From CAYTGR01 sp964437445 (lineage in GTDB: Bacteria > Chloroflexota > Anaerolineae > B4-G1 > SLSP01), in contig CAYTGR010000035.1 of the NCBI GenBank assembly GCA_964437445.1, positions 1 to 50,095 of the forward strand: 50,095 nt of DNA. The letters are read 5' to 3'. Below are positions 23,901 through 30,447 of this stretch, one piece after another. The notes beneath the pieces were generated by a model that was not told where the DNA came from, made no database searches, and worked only from the letters and a program-made list of their open reading frames with translations. Both the position numbers and the translations under genes were made by a program. Each line of letters opens with the position of its first letter. The first letter of the stretch is position 1.

Positions 23901-24486
23901 GGCAGATCTCAAAACGGAACGCGCCCAAGAGATGCTGTTCCGGGTCTTCCTGACCCCGCGCTTCAGCCTGGAAGCGCAACGCAATATCGGCACGGCCCTG
24001 ACGTTGCTGGACCCGGCCGTGGTCACCCAGCGGGCCATCCTGCCACTGTTGGATGAATCCCGGCGGGCGGGACTGCCCCCCGGTGCCTGGGAACAACGGA
24101 CGCGCTGGTACGGGCAGCTGGCCTATATGATCGGCCGCCTCCGCATCCAGGAGCCGACCGCGCGGGCTTTCCTGGACCGTTGCCTGGACGAGCTGCCCCA
24201 GGTGGAGCTCAAAGCTACCGCGATCCAGTCGTTGGGCTGGCTCTACGATTTCCGCAGCAAAGGGCGCCTGGAGAGCATAGCCTTAGGAGATTTCAGCAGC
24301 CTGGCGTTAGCGACGCTGCCCAGCCCCGATGAACAACAGCTGCTTCAGCTGAAGGCCTTAGAGGCGCTTTACTACCTCGGGGACCTGGGAACGCTTAAAC
24401 GACTACAGGAGCGTCCACCCGATTGGAGCCTGGAGCTGGAGAGCGCGCTCTACCGGACGAGCGAAGAGATCATGGCGCGCCAGTGA
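20986..24486 (+). CDS. CHAT protease-STAND ATPase-HEAT repeat protein
   Basis: 1166 residues from the ATG at 20986, preceded by AGGAGGAG; the frame is open upstream but lacks a site. Residues ~145-385 are a CHAT (caspase-HetF) domain with catalytic His243 (HFLGHG) and Cys291 (VVLAACES). Residues ~430-700 are a STAND/NACHT-like ATPase: the P-loop GPAETGKA (463-470) has Ala where Ser or Thr normally follows Lys, while the Walker B LLLILDGAE (546-554) is intact. Residues ~800-1166 form HEAT-like helical repeats (for example RVRAAEALGQLGATVAIPHL). Such proteins are thought to be sensor-triggered proteases in bacterial conflict and programmed-death systems. The N-terminal ~140 residues are an unrecognised beta-rich domain. 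Target and trigger are unknown. Confidence 0.85.
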   Translation: MANTFIDLLIHVRAYDQEQQCYPVEAELSDGSHFADGGLIVDQARLTELETDPQAYGLALFDALFTGPIRRAYDIATGQAQVRTGGRVHLRLWLEQKAGDLHALVWERLHAVRQGNVVPLAASADTPLSRYVDLDRPEPEPLAQRPVRMLYAVANPTNLTAARLAPLDVEAEVMALLEAVEPLLRAGQLQLTVLPGQTGLSDALRARLAAADVHVETGTTDADTLLRLLSEANGYHILHFLGHGGFSQREQAATLVLENTAGEMERLRDRELAKRLQALPTLPRLVVLAACESARRTPESRNPFVGLAPRLVAAGIPAIVAMQDTVPLATARELTRDFYRYLLEHGHVGLALNQARLLLYEGGQRDWAVPVLLTRLRTGQLLTPDPLRQTLATLAAAELFNPLPPGEPYLPLEVLHLRGKMMTVNLETLAQERTATRELTETLNEILTSADQREGPTLVALVGPAETGKAFQLRHYAQLIAQQSLAPGATPATIPVYVDFQALAIEPWGSADPIQTLLQAALQPFWPGLTDELMHTLMEAETGPRLLLILDGAEALPPPRRRRLWEALRTFQRRLPRHPVLIAFDSVAFDPNQLAPTDLLLVQPLSPQTIERFLTQQVSDPAGTALYAALVQAQLFDLAALPWVLINMLAHARQGDLPRSHAQVLRTLVDETVLTVTPEQGMRARATRTLYTLAWQMQSTGQRKLRMEEAFRLMATAQGGRGYPLEAFYQELVRCGLLEPVGEEALRFARPSIQTYCCAQAILNHEERDRILDEITATLGRPSRYQWWEETLVLLAGLLPAPTVLLRKLIYGTTLGEGETVFLAARCIQESRNTPALRPVEDRLVNHVVSALLWRLDSSREPNVTRRVRAAEALGQLGATVAIPHLVKIASQKVRLTPLGERKYETASVRLAAALALRRLAAPPFAEIRPLAEQLATVLNLWAEQQVEALVPYLLLPGRQDENTQAIAAFALADLKTERAQEMLFRVFLTPRFSLEAQRNIGTALTLLDPAVVTQRAILPLLDESRRAGLPPGAWEQRTRWYGQLAYMIGRLRIQEPTARAFLDRCLDELPQVELKATAIQSLGWLYDFRSKGRLESIALGDFSSLALATLPSPDEQQLLQLKALEALYYLGDLGTLKRLQERPPDWSLELESALYRTSEEIMARQ

Positions 24487-24514
24487 AACACCTGAACCCC
24501 ACGACGAGGAAACC

Positions 24515-25234
24515 ATGAACCTGACCTATACGATTGAACCTGAGATCTTTGCCCAGTTCCCCGGCTATGTACGGGGAGTGGTAGTGGCCACCGACGTGAC
24601 CAACGGGCCAACGCCGCCGGCCTTGCTCGCGCTATTGCGCGAAGCCGAAGCGGCCACCCGCGCGGCGCTCACCGCGGAGACGCTGGCTACCCAGCCCCGG
24701 ATTGCCGCCTGGCGCGCGGCCTACCGGGCCTTCGGCGCTAAGCCCACCGAATTCCGCCCCTCGGTGGAGGCCCTGATCCGGCGGGTACTGCACGGACAGG
24801 AACTCCCCGCCATCAACGCGCTGGTGGATATCGGCACGCTGCTTTCGCTGCGCCATCTCGTGCCCACGGGCGCGCACGCGCTGGACGCCGTGACCGACGA
24901 CCTGGCCCTGCGGCCGGCCACGGGGGCCGAGACCTTCATCCCCTTCGGCGGACCGCCCGACGCAGTTGAACAGCCGCTGCCCGGCGAGATCATCTTCGCG
25001 GCGGGCAACACCGTCCTGACCCGCCGCTGGACCTGGCGGCAGGCGGTGCACACCCTCACCCTGCCGACCTCACGCACCGTGGAATTCAACATAGATGGGC
25101 TGCCCCCTGTCTTGCCAGAAGAAGTGGCGCAAATCAGCCAGGAAGTGATCACCCTGGTGCACCATTTCTGCGGGGGACAGGCCCATAGCGTGCTTTTGAG
25201 TGCCGCGTCGCCTCAGACTTACCTGACGATATAG
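24515..25234 (+). CDS. B3/B4 domain protein (PheT-like editing domain)
   Basis: 239 residues; GAGGAAACC precedes the ATG. The sequence AAWRAAYRAFGAKPTEFRPSVE through NALVDIGTLLSLRHLVPTGA is typical of stand-alone B3/B4 domain proteins, related to the editing domain of the phenylalanyl-tRNA synthetase beta chain, which hydrolyses mischarged Tyr-tRNA. Free-standing versions are inferred to act on aminoacyl-tRNA or amino-acid-like ligands. The gene lies 28 bases after the CHAT/STAND gene and may be co-transcribed, though a functional link is not obvious. Confidence 0.88.
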   Translation: MNLTYTIEPEIFAQFPGYVRGVVVATDVTNGPTPPALLALLREAEAATRAALTAETLATQPRIAAWRAAYRAFGAKPTEFRPSVEALIRRVLHGQELPAINALVDIGTLLSLRHLVPTGAHALDAVTDDLALRPATGAETFIPFGGPPDAVEQPLPGEIIFAAGNTVLTRRWTWRQAVHTLTLPTSRTVEFNIDGLPPVLPEEVAQISQEVITLVHHFCGGQAHSVLLSAASPQTYLTI

Positions 25235-25299
25235 CCGTGGGTTTTGTAACAACGCCTGATGGTCTTTGAGAAAATAATCGGGTCACGTGCGCGCTGGGC

Positions 25300-25405
25300 G
25301 CCCGGCGGTCAACTGCCGGGCCAGCCAGCAACGCCCCGTGAACGGGGCTACGGCAGCCCGGTTTACCGGGCGTGGCTTGGGTAGCCGGGCGATTGATCGC
25401 CCGGC
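25300..25405. repeat. Cluster of four consecutive palindromes
   Basis: Four hairpins lie in series in the 469-base gap after the B3/B4 gene: 25300-25321 (7-bp arms), 25333-25348 (7-bp arms, GA loop), 25356-25371 (7-bp arms, TT loop) and 25384-25405 (10-bp arms, TG loop). Spacing is 7-12 bases. They resemble a REP/BIME cluster, distinct from the GTAGTG...CACTAC family. The rest of the gap, apart from the promoter at its end, shows no gene. Confidence 0.75.
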
Positions 25406-25632
25406 GCCCCACCGGGGAAAAACGAGTCGCCCGGTGTTACCGCATTTAATTTTTAAAGGCCAGCAGGCGTTTCCTTTGCTGGTCGTTGAAGGAAGAACGC
25501 CTGAAGGCGGCACGACATTCCACCTATCGCCTTCTATGCCGCTCGCCCACGACCGAATTTAAGCTTTAAACTTCATAAGCGCACCCCGACAAACCCTCGC
25601 CCCATTTTTTAAGCAGGTACGATATTTTCCTC

Positions 25633-25661
25633 TTGACACCGCTCCTTTTTTCGGCTATAAT
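25633..25661 (+). promoter_or_regulatory. Promoter of the fadR-like/glp operon
   Basis: -35 TTGACA (25633-25638), 17-base spacer, -10 TATAAT (25656-25661): a full consensus promoter, ~43 bases before the start codon. Confidence 0.85.
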
Positions 25662-25667
25662 CAAAGC

Positions 25668-25684
25668 AACTGGTCAGACCACTT
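25668..25684. promoter_or_regulatory. FadR-type operator
   Basis: AACTGGTCAGACCACTT matches the palindromic FadR site AACTGGTCNGACCAGTT at all but one defined position. It lies a few bases after the -10, covering the expected transcription start, so binding by the encoded FadR-like protein would repress the operon. Confidence 0.75.
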
Positions 25685-25703
25685 ACCAGTACCGGAGGCT
25701 TTT

Positions 25704-26396
25704 ATGTCCGATTGGTCCGCGCCGCCGCGCCCGGCGGCTTATGCCGAACAGGCCTTGATCACCGCCTTCCTGGATAACACCTATCCGGCCGGCAGCACCT
25801 TGCCCGCCGAGCGCGAGCTGGCCACGCAGCTGGGCGTCACCCGCCCCACGCTGCGGGAAGCGCTCCAACGGCTGGCCCGCGACGGCTGGCTAACGATCCA
25901 GCAGGGGAAGCCGACGCTGGTCAACGACATCTGGACCCAGGGCGGGCTCAACGTGCTCAGCGCGCTGGTGCGCAGCGGGCACTCGCTCCCATCGGATTTC
26001 ATTCCGAACCTGTTGGCCGTGCGGCTGGTCATCGCGCCGGCTTACGCCCGGGCCGCAGTGGAACATGCCGCTGCCAGGATCGCTGCGCTGCTGGCCACCG
26101 CCAGTGCGCTCCCCGATGAGGCCGCCGCCTTCGCCGCCTTTGACTGGCGGTTACACCACACGCTGACCGTCGCCTCCGGCAATCCCATCTATACACTCAT
26201 CCTCAACGGCTTCGCCGGTTTCTATGAGGCGATGGCCTGCCGCTATTTTGCCCGGCCGGCGGCCCGGGCCTCCTCCCGCGCCTTCTACGCCGCGCTGCTG
26301 GCCGCCGCGCAGGCGGCCGATGCCGCGGCCGCCGAACAGATCACGCGAACGGTGATGGAGGAAAGCATACGGTTGTGGCAGGAAACCAATACGTAA
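25704..26396 (+). CDS. FadR-like GntR-family regulator
   Basis: 230 residues; CGGAGG precedes the ATG at 25704. The N-terminal winged helix (residues ~8-75) includes LPAERELATQLGVTRPTLRE and LQRLARDGWLTIQQGKPT, and the C-terminal domain carries ASGNPIYTLILNGF. From memory both are nearly word-for-word those of E. coli FadR, the acyl-CoA-responsive regulator of fatty-acid metabolism, rather than of generic FCD-domain GntR proteins. A FadR-like operator sits over its own transcription start. It leads an operon of glycerol-phosphate and ether-lipid-type enzymes, so it probably couples long-chain acyl-CoA level to glycerolipid turnover. Occurrence of this gammaproteobacterial-type protein here is unusual and may reflect transfer. 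Confidence 0.88.
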   Translation: MSDWSAPPRPAAYAEQALITAFLDNTYPAGSTLPAERELATQLGVTRPTLREALQRLARDGWLTIQQGKPTLVNDIWTQGGLNVLSALVRSGHSLPSDFIPNLLAVRLVIAPAYARAAVEHAAARIAALLATASALPDEAAAFAAFDWRLHHTLTVASGNPIYTLILNGFAGFYEAMACRYFARPAARASSRAFYAALLAAAQAADAAAAEQITRTVMEESIRLWQETNT

Positions 26397-26455
26397 TACG
26401 TGCTGCGTGTTCCGTCTACACCCAATGACTACGCAACACGCAATACGCAACCCGC
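26388..26455. repeat. Inverted heptamer array pair, without a gene inside
   Basis: Forward heptamers AATACGT, AATACGT, GCTGCGT, GTTCCGT (26388-26415), a 12-base spacer, then complementary heptamers ACTACGC, AACACGC, AATACGC, AACCCGC (26428-26455). The first unit overlaps the end of the fadR-like gene. The units match those flanking the four-helix-bundle gene at 28151. Confidence 0.8.
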
Positions 26456-26488
26456 GCTCAATGATCTTGAATATCACGGAGGTTTACT

Positions 26489-28084
26489 ATGCGCCGTTGG
26501 AATGGTTGGGGTGACGACACAATCCTCTACTCGCTGCCGGAATCGGCCAGGCGGGCGCTGAAAAAATGGGTGGGGCCGGCCGAACCGCCCCAGGAGGCAA
26601 CGCTGGCGGAGGTGATAGCGACGGTGCCGGCCTCCCGGCTGCCGGCGCACCCGTTAGTGACCACTGAACCCGAAGAGCGGGTACGGCACGCGCGCGGGCA
26701 GAGCTTCCCTGATTGGTTAGCGCTGCGCAGCGGGCGGATCAGCGTTTTCCCCGACGGCGTTGCTTATCCGGCCACGACCGCCGAGGTGCAAATGCTGATT
26801 GACTATGCGAAGACTGCCGGCGCACAGGTGATCCCCTACGGCGGCGGGACAAGCGTGGTCGGCCACATCAACCCACTGCCGGGCCAGGCCCCCACCCTCA
26901 CCATAGACCTGGGGCGGATGAACCGGCTGCTCCGTTTTGACGAGACGAGCAAACTCGCCACTTTTGGCGCAGGCGTCAACGGCCCCGACCTGGAGGCCCA
27001 GCTGCGGGCGCGGGGCTGCACTCTGGGGCACTTCCCACAATCGTTTGAGTATTCCACCCTTGGCGGCTGGATCGCTACCCGTTCCAGCGGGCAGCAATCA
27101 CTGGGCTACGGGCGAATTGAGCGGCTCTTTGCCGGCGGGCGGATGGAAACGCCGGTGGGCACGCTCTGCCTGCCGGCGCAGTTCCCCGCCTCCGCCGCCG
27201 GGCCGGATCTGCGCGAGCTGGTACTTGGTTCCGAGGGCCGGCTCGGTATCCTGACCGAGGTCACCGTCCGCGCCACCCCCTTGCCCGAACAGGAGGAGTT
27301 CCATGCCGTCTTTTTCCCCGATTTTGAGACGGGCCGGGCCGCGGTGCGCGAGCTCGTCCAGGCAAAGCTGCCGCTTTCCATGGCCCGGCTGAGCACCGCC
27401 AGCGAGACCGAGACCACCTTAGCGATGGCCGGCCATGAACGATTGATCGGCGGCCTGGAGCAGTTGCTGGCACTGCGGGGCCTGGAGGACGAAAAGTGCA
27501 TGTTGATCCTGGGGTTCACCGGACGCGAGGCCCTGATGACCACAGCCCGCAAGGAGGCGTTGAGCATCACCGGACAGCACCACGGGGTGCATGTCGGGCG
27601 AACCTTTGGCAACGAGTGGCATAAAAACCGCTTCCGCTCGCCCTATCTGCGCAACACGCTCTGGGAGGCCGGCTACGGTATTGACACGCTGGAGACCGCC
27701 GTGGATTGGGCCACGATCCCGACCTTAGTAGAGGCCTTAGATGCTGCCCTGCGCCACGGTCTGGCCGACCAGGATGAATTCGTCCATGTCTTCACGCACC
27801 TGTCGCACGTTTATTCTTACGGCAGCAGTATCTACACCACCTACCTTTTCCGGCTGGCCGACGACCCCGCCGAGACGCTGCACCGCTGGCAAACGCTCAA
27901 ACGGGCCGCCAGCGAGGTCATCGTCGCCCACGGTGGGACCATCAGCCACCAGCACGGCGTCGGCGTAGACCACGCGCCCTATCTGCCGGCCGAAAAAGGG
28001 CCGCTGGGGATGACCGTGCTCCATGACCTGGTGCAGCGGTTTGATCCCCAGGGGATGATGAATCCGGGGAAGCTGATAGCATGA
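26489..28084 (+). CDS. FAD-binding oxidase, alkylglycerone-phosphate synthase-like
   Basis: 531 residues; GGAGG precedes the ATG. The opening RRWNGWGDDTILYSL, the FAD-binding PCMH fold (VIPYGGGTSVVGHI, TLGGWIATRSSGQQSLGYG, LVLGSEGRLGILTEVTVR) and the C-terminal GGTISHQHGVGVDHAPYL are characteristic of the AGPS/vanillyl-alcohol-oxidase family. AGPS exchanges the acyl group of acyl-dihydroxyacetone phosphate for a fatty alcohol to form ether lipids. Bacterial homologues are often annotated only as FAD-linked oxidases and may act on glycerol-phosphate-related compounds. Its place behind a FadR-like regulator and before glycerol-3-phosphate dehydrogenase and an FGGY kinase favours a glycerolipid or ether-lipid role, but the exact reaction is unproven. 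Confidence 0.88.
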   Translation: MRRWNGWGDDTILYSLPESARRALKKWVGPAEPPQEATLAEVIATVPASRLPAHPLVTTEPEERVRHARGQSFPDWLALRSGRISVFPDGVAYPATTAEVQMLIDYAKTAGAQVIPYGGGTSVVGHINPLPGQAPTLTIDLGRMNRLLRFDETSKLATFGAGVNGPDLEAQLRARGCTLGHFPQSFEYSTLGGWIATRSSGQQSLGYGRIERLFAGGRMETPVGTLCLPAQFPASAAGPDLRELVLGSEGRLGILTEVTVRATPLPEQEEFHAVFFPDFETGRAAVRELVQAKLPLSMARLSTASETETTLAMAGHERLIGGLEQLLALRGLEDEKCMLILGFTGREALMTTARKEALSITGQHHGVHVGRTFGNEWHKNRFRSPYLRNTLWEAGYGIDTLETAVDWATIPTLVEALDAALRHGLADQDEFVHVFTHLSHVYSYGSSIYTTYLFRLADDPAETLHRWQTLKRAASEVIVAHGGTISHQHGVGVDHAPYLPAEKGPLGMTVLHDLVQRFDPQGMMNPGKLIA

Positions 28085-28090
28085 GGCATC

Positions 28091-28139
28091 AAACGTGAAA
28101 CGTGAAACGTGAAACGTGAAACGTGTTGCGTGTTCCGTT
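28091..28139 (+). repeat. Forward heptamer array upstream of the four-helix-bundle gene
   Basis: Five exact AAACGTG units (28091-28125) followed by TTGCGTG and TTCCGTT. It ends 11 bases before the start codon. The last two units match those at 26402-26415. Confidence 0.9.
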
Positions 28140-28150
28140 CTGGAGGTCAG

Positions 28151-28618
28151 ATGACTTATGACGAATGGTTAGCTTCAGTGCCAACGGAATTGACCGGTGA
28201 CCCTTTGTGGAGAATGGAGGTTTACCGGCGCGCGCTCTTTGCCGGCGATCTGGCCTGGTATGACACTTCTAAGCTTTTCAAAGACGGGCGGACGGTAAGC
28301 CTGGCGGACCAACTATACCGGGCCATTGGTTCCATCCCGGCTAATATTGCCGAAGGATACAGCCGGCAGTCCGGCAAAGATCAAGCGCGTTTCTACGAGT
28401 ATGCGTTGGGCTCAGTTCGCGAGGCGCGGATCTGGTACTACCAGGGGCGCAATGTGCTGGCGCAAGCCGTCGTAGCTCACCGGTTAGCATTACTGACTTA
28501 TATTGCTCGCCAGTTACTCACCATCATTCCCGCCGAGCGCGGCTCTAAGCTGCACGAGGCCGTGATTGAGTACGAGATTGCACCGGCAACATTCTTGGAT
28601 AATCCACCCTTGCCGTAA
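28151..28618 (+). CDS. Four-helix-bundle protein (S23/IVP family)
   Basis: 155 residues from the ATG at 28151, chosen because GGAGGT lies just before it; an upstream in-frame start would be inside the repeat array. The core LYRAIGSIPANIAEGYSRQS followed by KDQARFYEYALGSVREARIW (~60-105) is the signature of the four-helix-bundle family that includes proteins encoded in 23S rRNA intervening sequences and is related to Avd of diversity-generating retroelements. They form pentamers in the cases studied; a clear molecular role is lacking. The gene interrupts an otherwise metabolic operon and lies exactly between inverted heptamer arrays, suggesting it arrived as a cassette. Confidence 0.9.
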   Translation: MTYDEWLASVPTELTGDPLWRMEVYRRALFAGDLAWYDTSKLFKDGRTVSLADQLYRAIGSIPANIAEGYSRQSGKDQARFYEYALGSVREARIWYYQGRNVLAQAVVAHRLALLTYIARQLLTIIPAERGSKLHEAVIEYEIAPATFLDNPPLP

Positions 28619-28651
28619 ATCGTTGTGCGGCGACGTATGCCGTTTCTTTAA

Positions 28652-28679
28652 AACACGCAACACGCACTACGCAACACGA
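28652..28679 (-). repeat. Reverse heptamer array downstream of the four-helix-bundle gene
   Basis: Heptamers AACACGC, AACACGC, ACTACGC, AACACGA are the reverse complement in type of the array at 28119-28139. With it they bracket the gene at 28151-28618 as long imperfect inverted repeats. Confidence 0.8.
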
Positions 28680-28695
28680 ATCAGGAGGTATCAAC

Positions 28696-30438
28696 ATGGC
28701 ACAGTCCTGGCGTGACCAAATCTGGACCACCCTGGATCAAGAATGGGACGTGATTGTCATCGGCGGCGGGATCACCGGCGCGGGGATTTTGCGCGAGGCG
28801 ACCCGGCTGGGGTTGAAAACGCTGCTGGTGGAGCAGAAGGATTTCGCCTGGGGGACCTCCAGCCGCTCCTCCAAAATGGTCCACGGCGGGCTGCGGTATC
28901 TAAAGGATGGCAATGTGCTGCTGACGCTCGCCTCGGTGCAGGAACGCGAACGGCTGCTGGAGGAGGGACCGGGGCTGATTGATCCGCTCGGCTTCCTGCT
29001 GGCCACCTACAAGGGCGACAATCCCGGCCGCTTTACCTACGGCGCGGGCCTCTCCATTTACGACCTGCTGGCGCTCCAATGGAGCCACGAGTACTACAGT
29101 GCGCAGGATTTCCAGCTGCTCGCGCCGCACATCGCCCAGGAGGGATTGGAGGGCGGCTTCCGCTACGGCGACGCACAGACCGATGACGCGCGGTTGGTGC
29201 TGCGGGTCATTCAGGAGGCGGTCGCCGAGGGGGGCATCGCGCTCAATTATGCCCGCGCGGAAACGTTGCTGCGCGACGCCGAGGGCCACGTCAAGGGCAT
29301 CCGCCTGCACGACCTGGTGCAGGAGCGGACCGCCGAGCTGCGCGCGCGCGTCGTCATCAACGCCACCGGCGCTTGGGCGGACCGGCTGCGGGGCGAGGTC
29401 GGTGCGCCGCCGCGCATCCGCCCGCTGCGCGGCAGCCACCTGATCTTCCCGGCGTGGCGCTTCCCGGTCGCGCAGGCCATCAGCTTCCTGCATCCCGTGG
29501 ACCGCCGTCCCGTCTTCATTTTTCCGTGGGAGGGGATCACTTTAGCGGGCACGACCGATCTGGACCACGACCAACCGCTGGACGCGGAGCCGGCCATCAC
29601 GCCGGACGAGGTTGCTTACCTGCTGGCGGCCGTCAATGCGCAATTCCCCTCCCTCGCCCTGACTCTGGACGACGTCATCGCCACCTTTGCCGGCGTGCGG
29701 CCGGTCATCGGCACCGGCAAAGCCGATCCGAGCAAGGAATCACGCGACCACGTCGTCTGGGAGGAGAGCGGGCTACTGACCGTCACCGGCGGCAAATTGA
29801 CCACCTTCCGGCTGATTGCATTAGATGCACTGAAGGCAGTCCATCACCGGTTGCCAGAAACGCCGGAACCGAACAGCGATCTGCCGGTGCTCAACCCCGT
29901 CAACGTGGCGCTGCCCGGCGCGGAGGAGCTGGACGAAGCCACCGTGCGCCGGCTGCTGGGGCGCTATGGGGCCGCAGCGCCAGCACTGGTCACGGCAGCA
30001 CAGCCCGGCGAGTTGGAGCTGATCCCCGGCACGCTCAACCTCTGGGCCGAGCTCCGCTGGGCCGCCCGCAGCGAGCAAGTCGTCCATCTGGATGATCTGC
30101 TGCTGCGCCGGGTGCGCTTGGGGCTGCTGCTGCCGGAGGGAGGCGCAGCTTACCTGCCGCGGGTCCGCGCGCTCTGCCAGGCGGAGTTGGGCTGGGACGA
30201 CGCCCGCTGGGAGCAAGAGGAGGCCGCTTACCGGGCGCTCTGGCGGGCCGCCTATAGCCTGCCGGAACCGGCCGCCATCCCCGATACCCAGGCACTGCTG
30301 ACGACGGCCCGCCTCCAGCGGGAAGAACGCCGCCGGGCCCGCCGTCACAAGGTAATCAAAAGCACAGCGGTGGCAAGCGGGCTATTAGGATTAGCCGCCA
30401 TTGTAACTGTGGTATACTGGTGGAAACGGAAGAGGTAA
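28696..30438 (+). CDS. glpD: FAD-dependent glycerol-3-phosphate dehydrogenase with C-terminal membrane anchor
   Basis: 580 residues; AGGAGGT precedes the ATG. The dinucleotide-binding motif DVIVIGGGITGAG (18-30), the motifs WGTSSRSSKMVHGGLRYL (~56-73) and ATGAWADRLR, and the C-terminal LTVTGGKLTTFR identify the GlpA/GlpD family, which oxidises glycerol 3-phosphate to dihydroxyacetone phosphate and passes electrons to quinone. The last ~28 residues are unusual: a hydrophobic helix (~557-574) followed by KRKR would anchor the enzyme in the membrane by its tail, whereas family members usually bind peripherally. It lies nine bases before the kinase gene. Downstream enzymes and the FadR-like regulator suggest glycerolipid breakdown. 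Confidence 0.93.
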   Translation: MAQSWRDQIWTTLDQEWDVIVIGGGITGAGILREATRLGLKTLLVEQKDFAWGTSSRSSKMVHGGLRYLKDGNVLLTLASVQERERLLEEGPGLIDPLGFLLATYKGDNPGRFTYGAGLSIYDLLALQWSHEYYSAQDFQLLAPHIAQEGLEGGFRYGDAQTDDARLVLRVIQEAVAEGGIALNYARAETLLRDAEGHVKGIRLHDLVQERTAELRARVVINATGAWADRLRGEVGAPPRIRPLRGSHLIFPAWRFPVAQAISFLHPVDRRPVFIFPWEGITLAGTTDLDHDQPLDAEPAITPDEVAYLLAAVNAQFPSLALTLDDVIATFAGVRPVIGTGKADPSKESRDHVVWEESGLLTVTGGKLTTFRLIALDALKAVHHRLPETPEPNSDLPVLNPVNVALPGAEELDEATVRRLLGRYGAAAPALVTAAQPGELELIPGTLNLWAELRWAARSEQVVHLDDLLLRRVRLGLLLPEGGAAYLPRVRALCQAELGWDDARWEQEEAAYRALWRAAYSLPEPAAIPDTQALLTTARLQREERRRARRHKVIKSTAVASGLLGLAAIVTVVYWWKRKR

Positions 30439-30447
30439 GGAGCATCC

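Noticed and set aside
10882..28679. CRISPR array
   Set aside because: The repeats present are 7-8 bases with no spacers and no cas genes, so they are simple tandem or inverted arrays.
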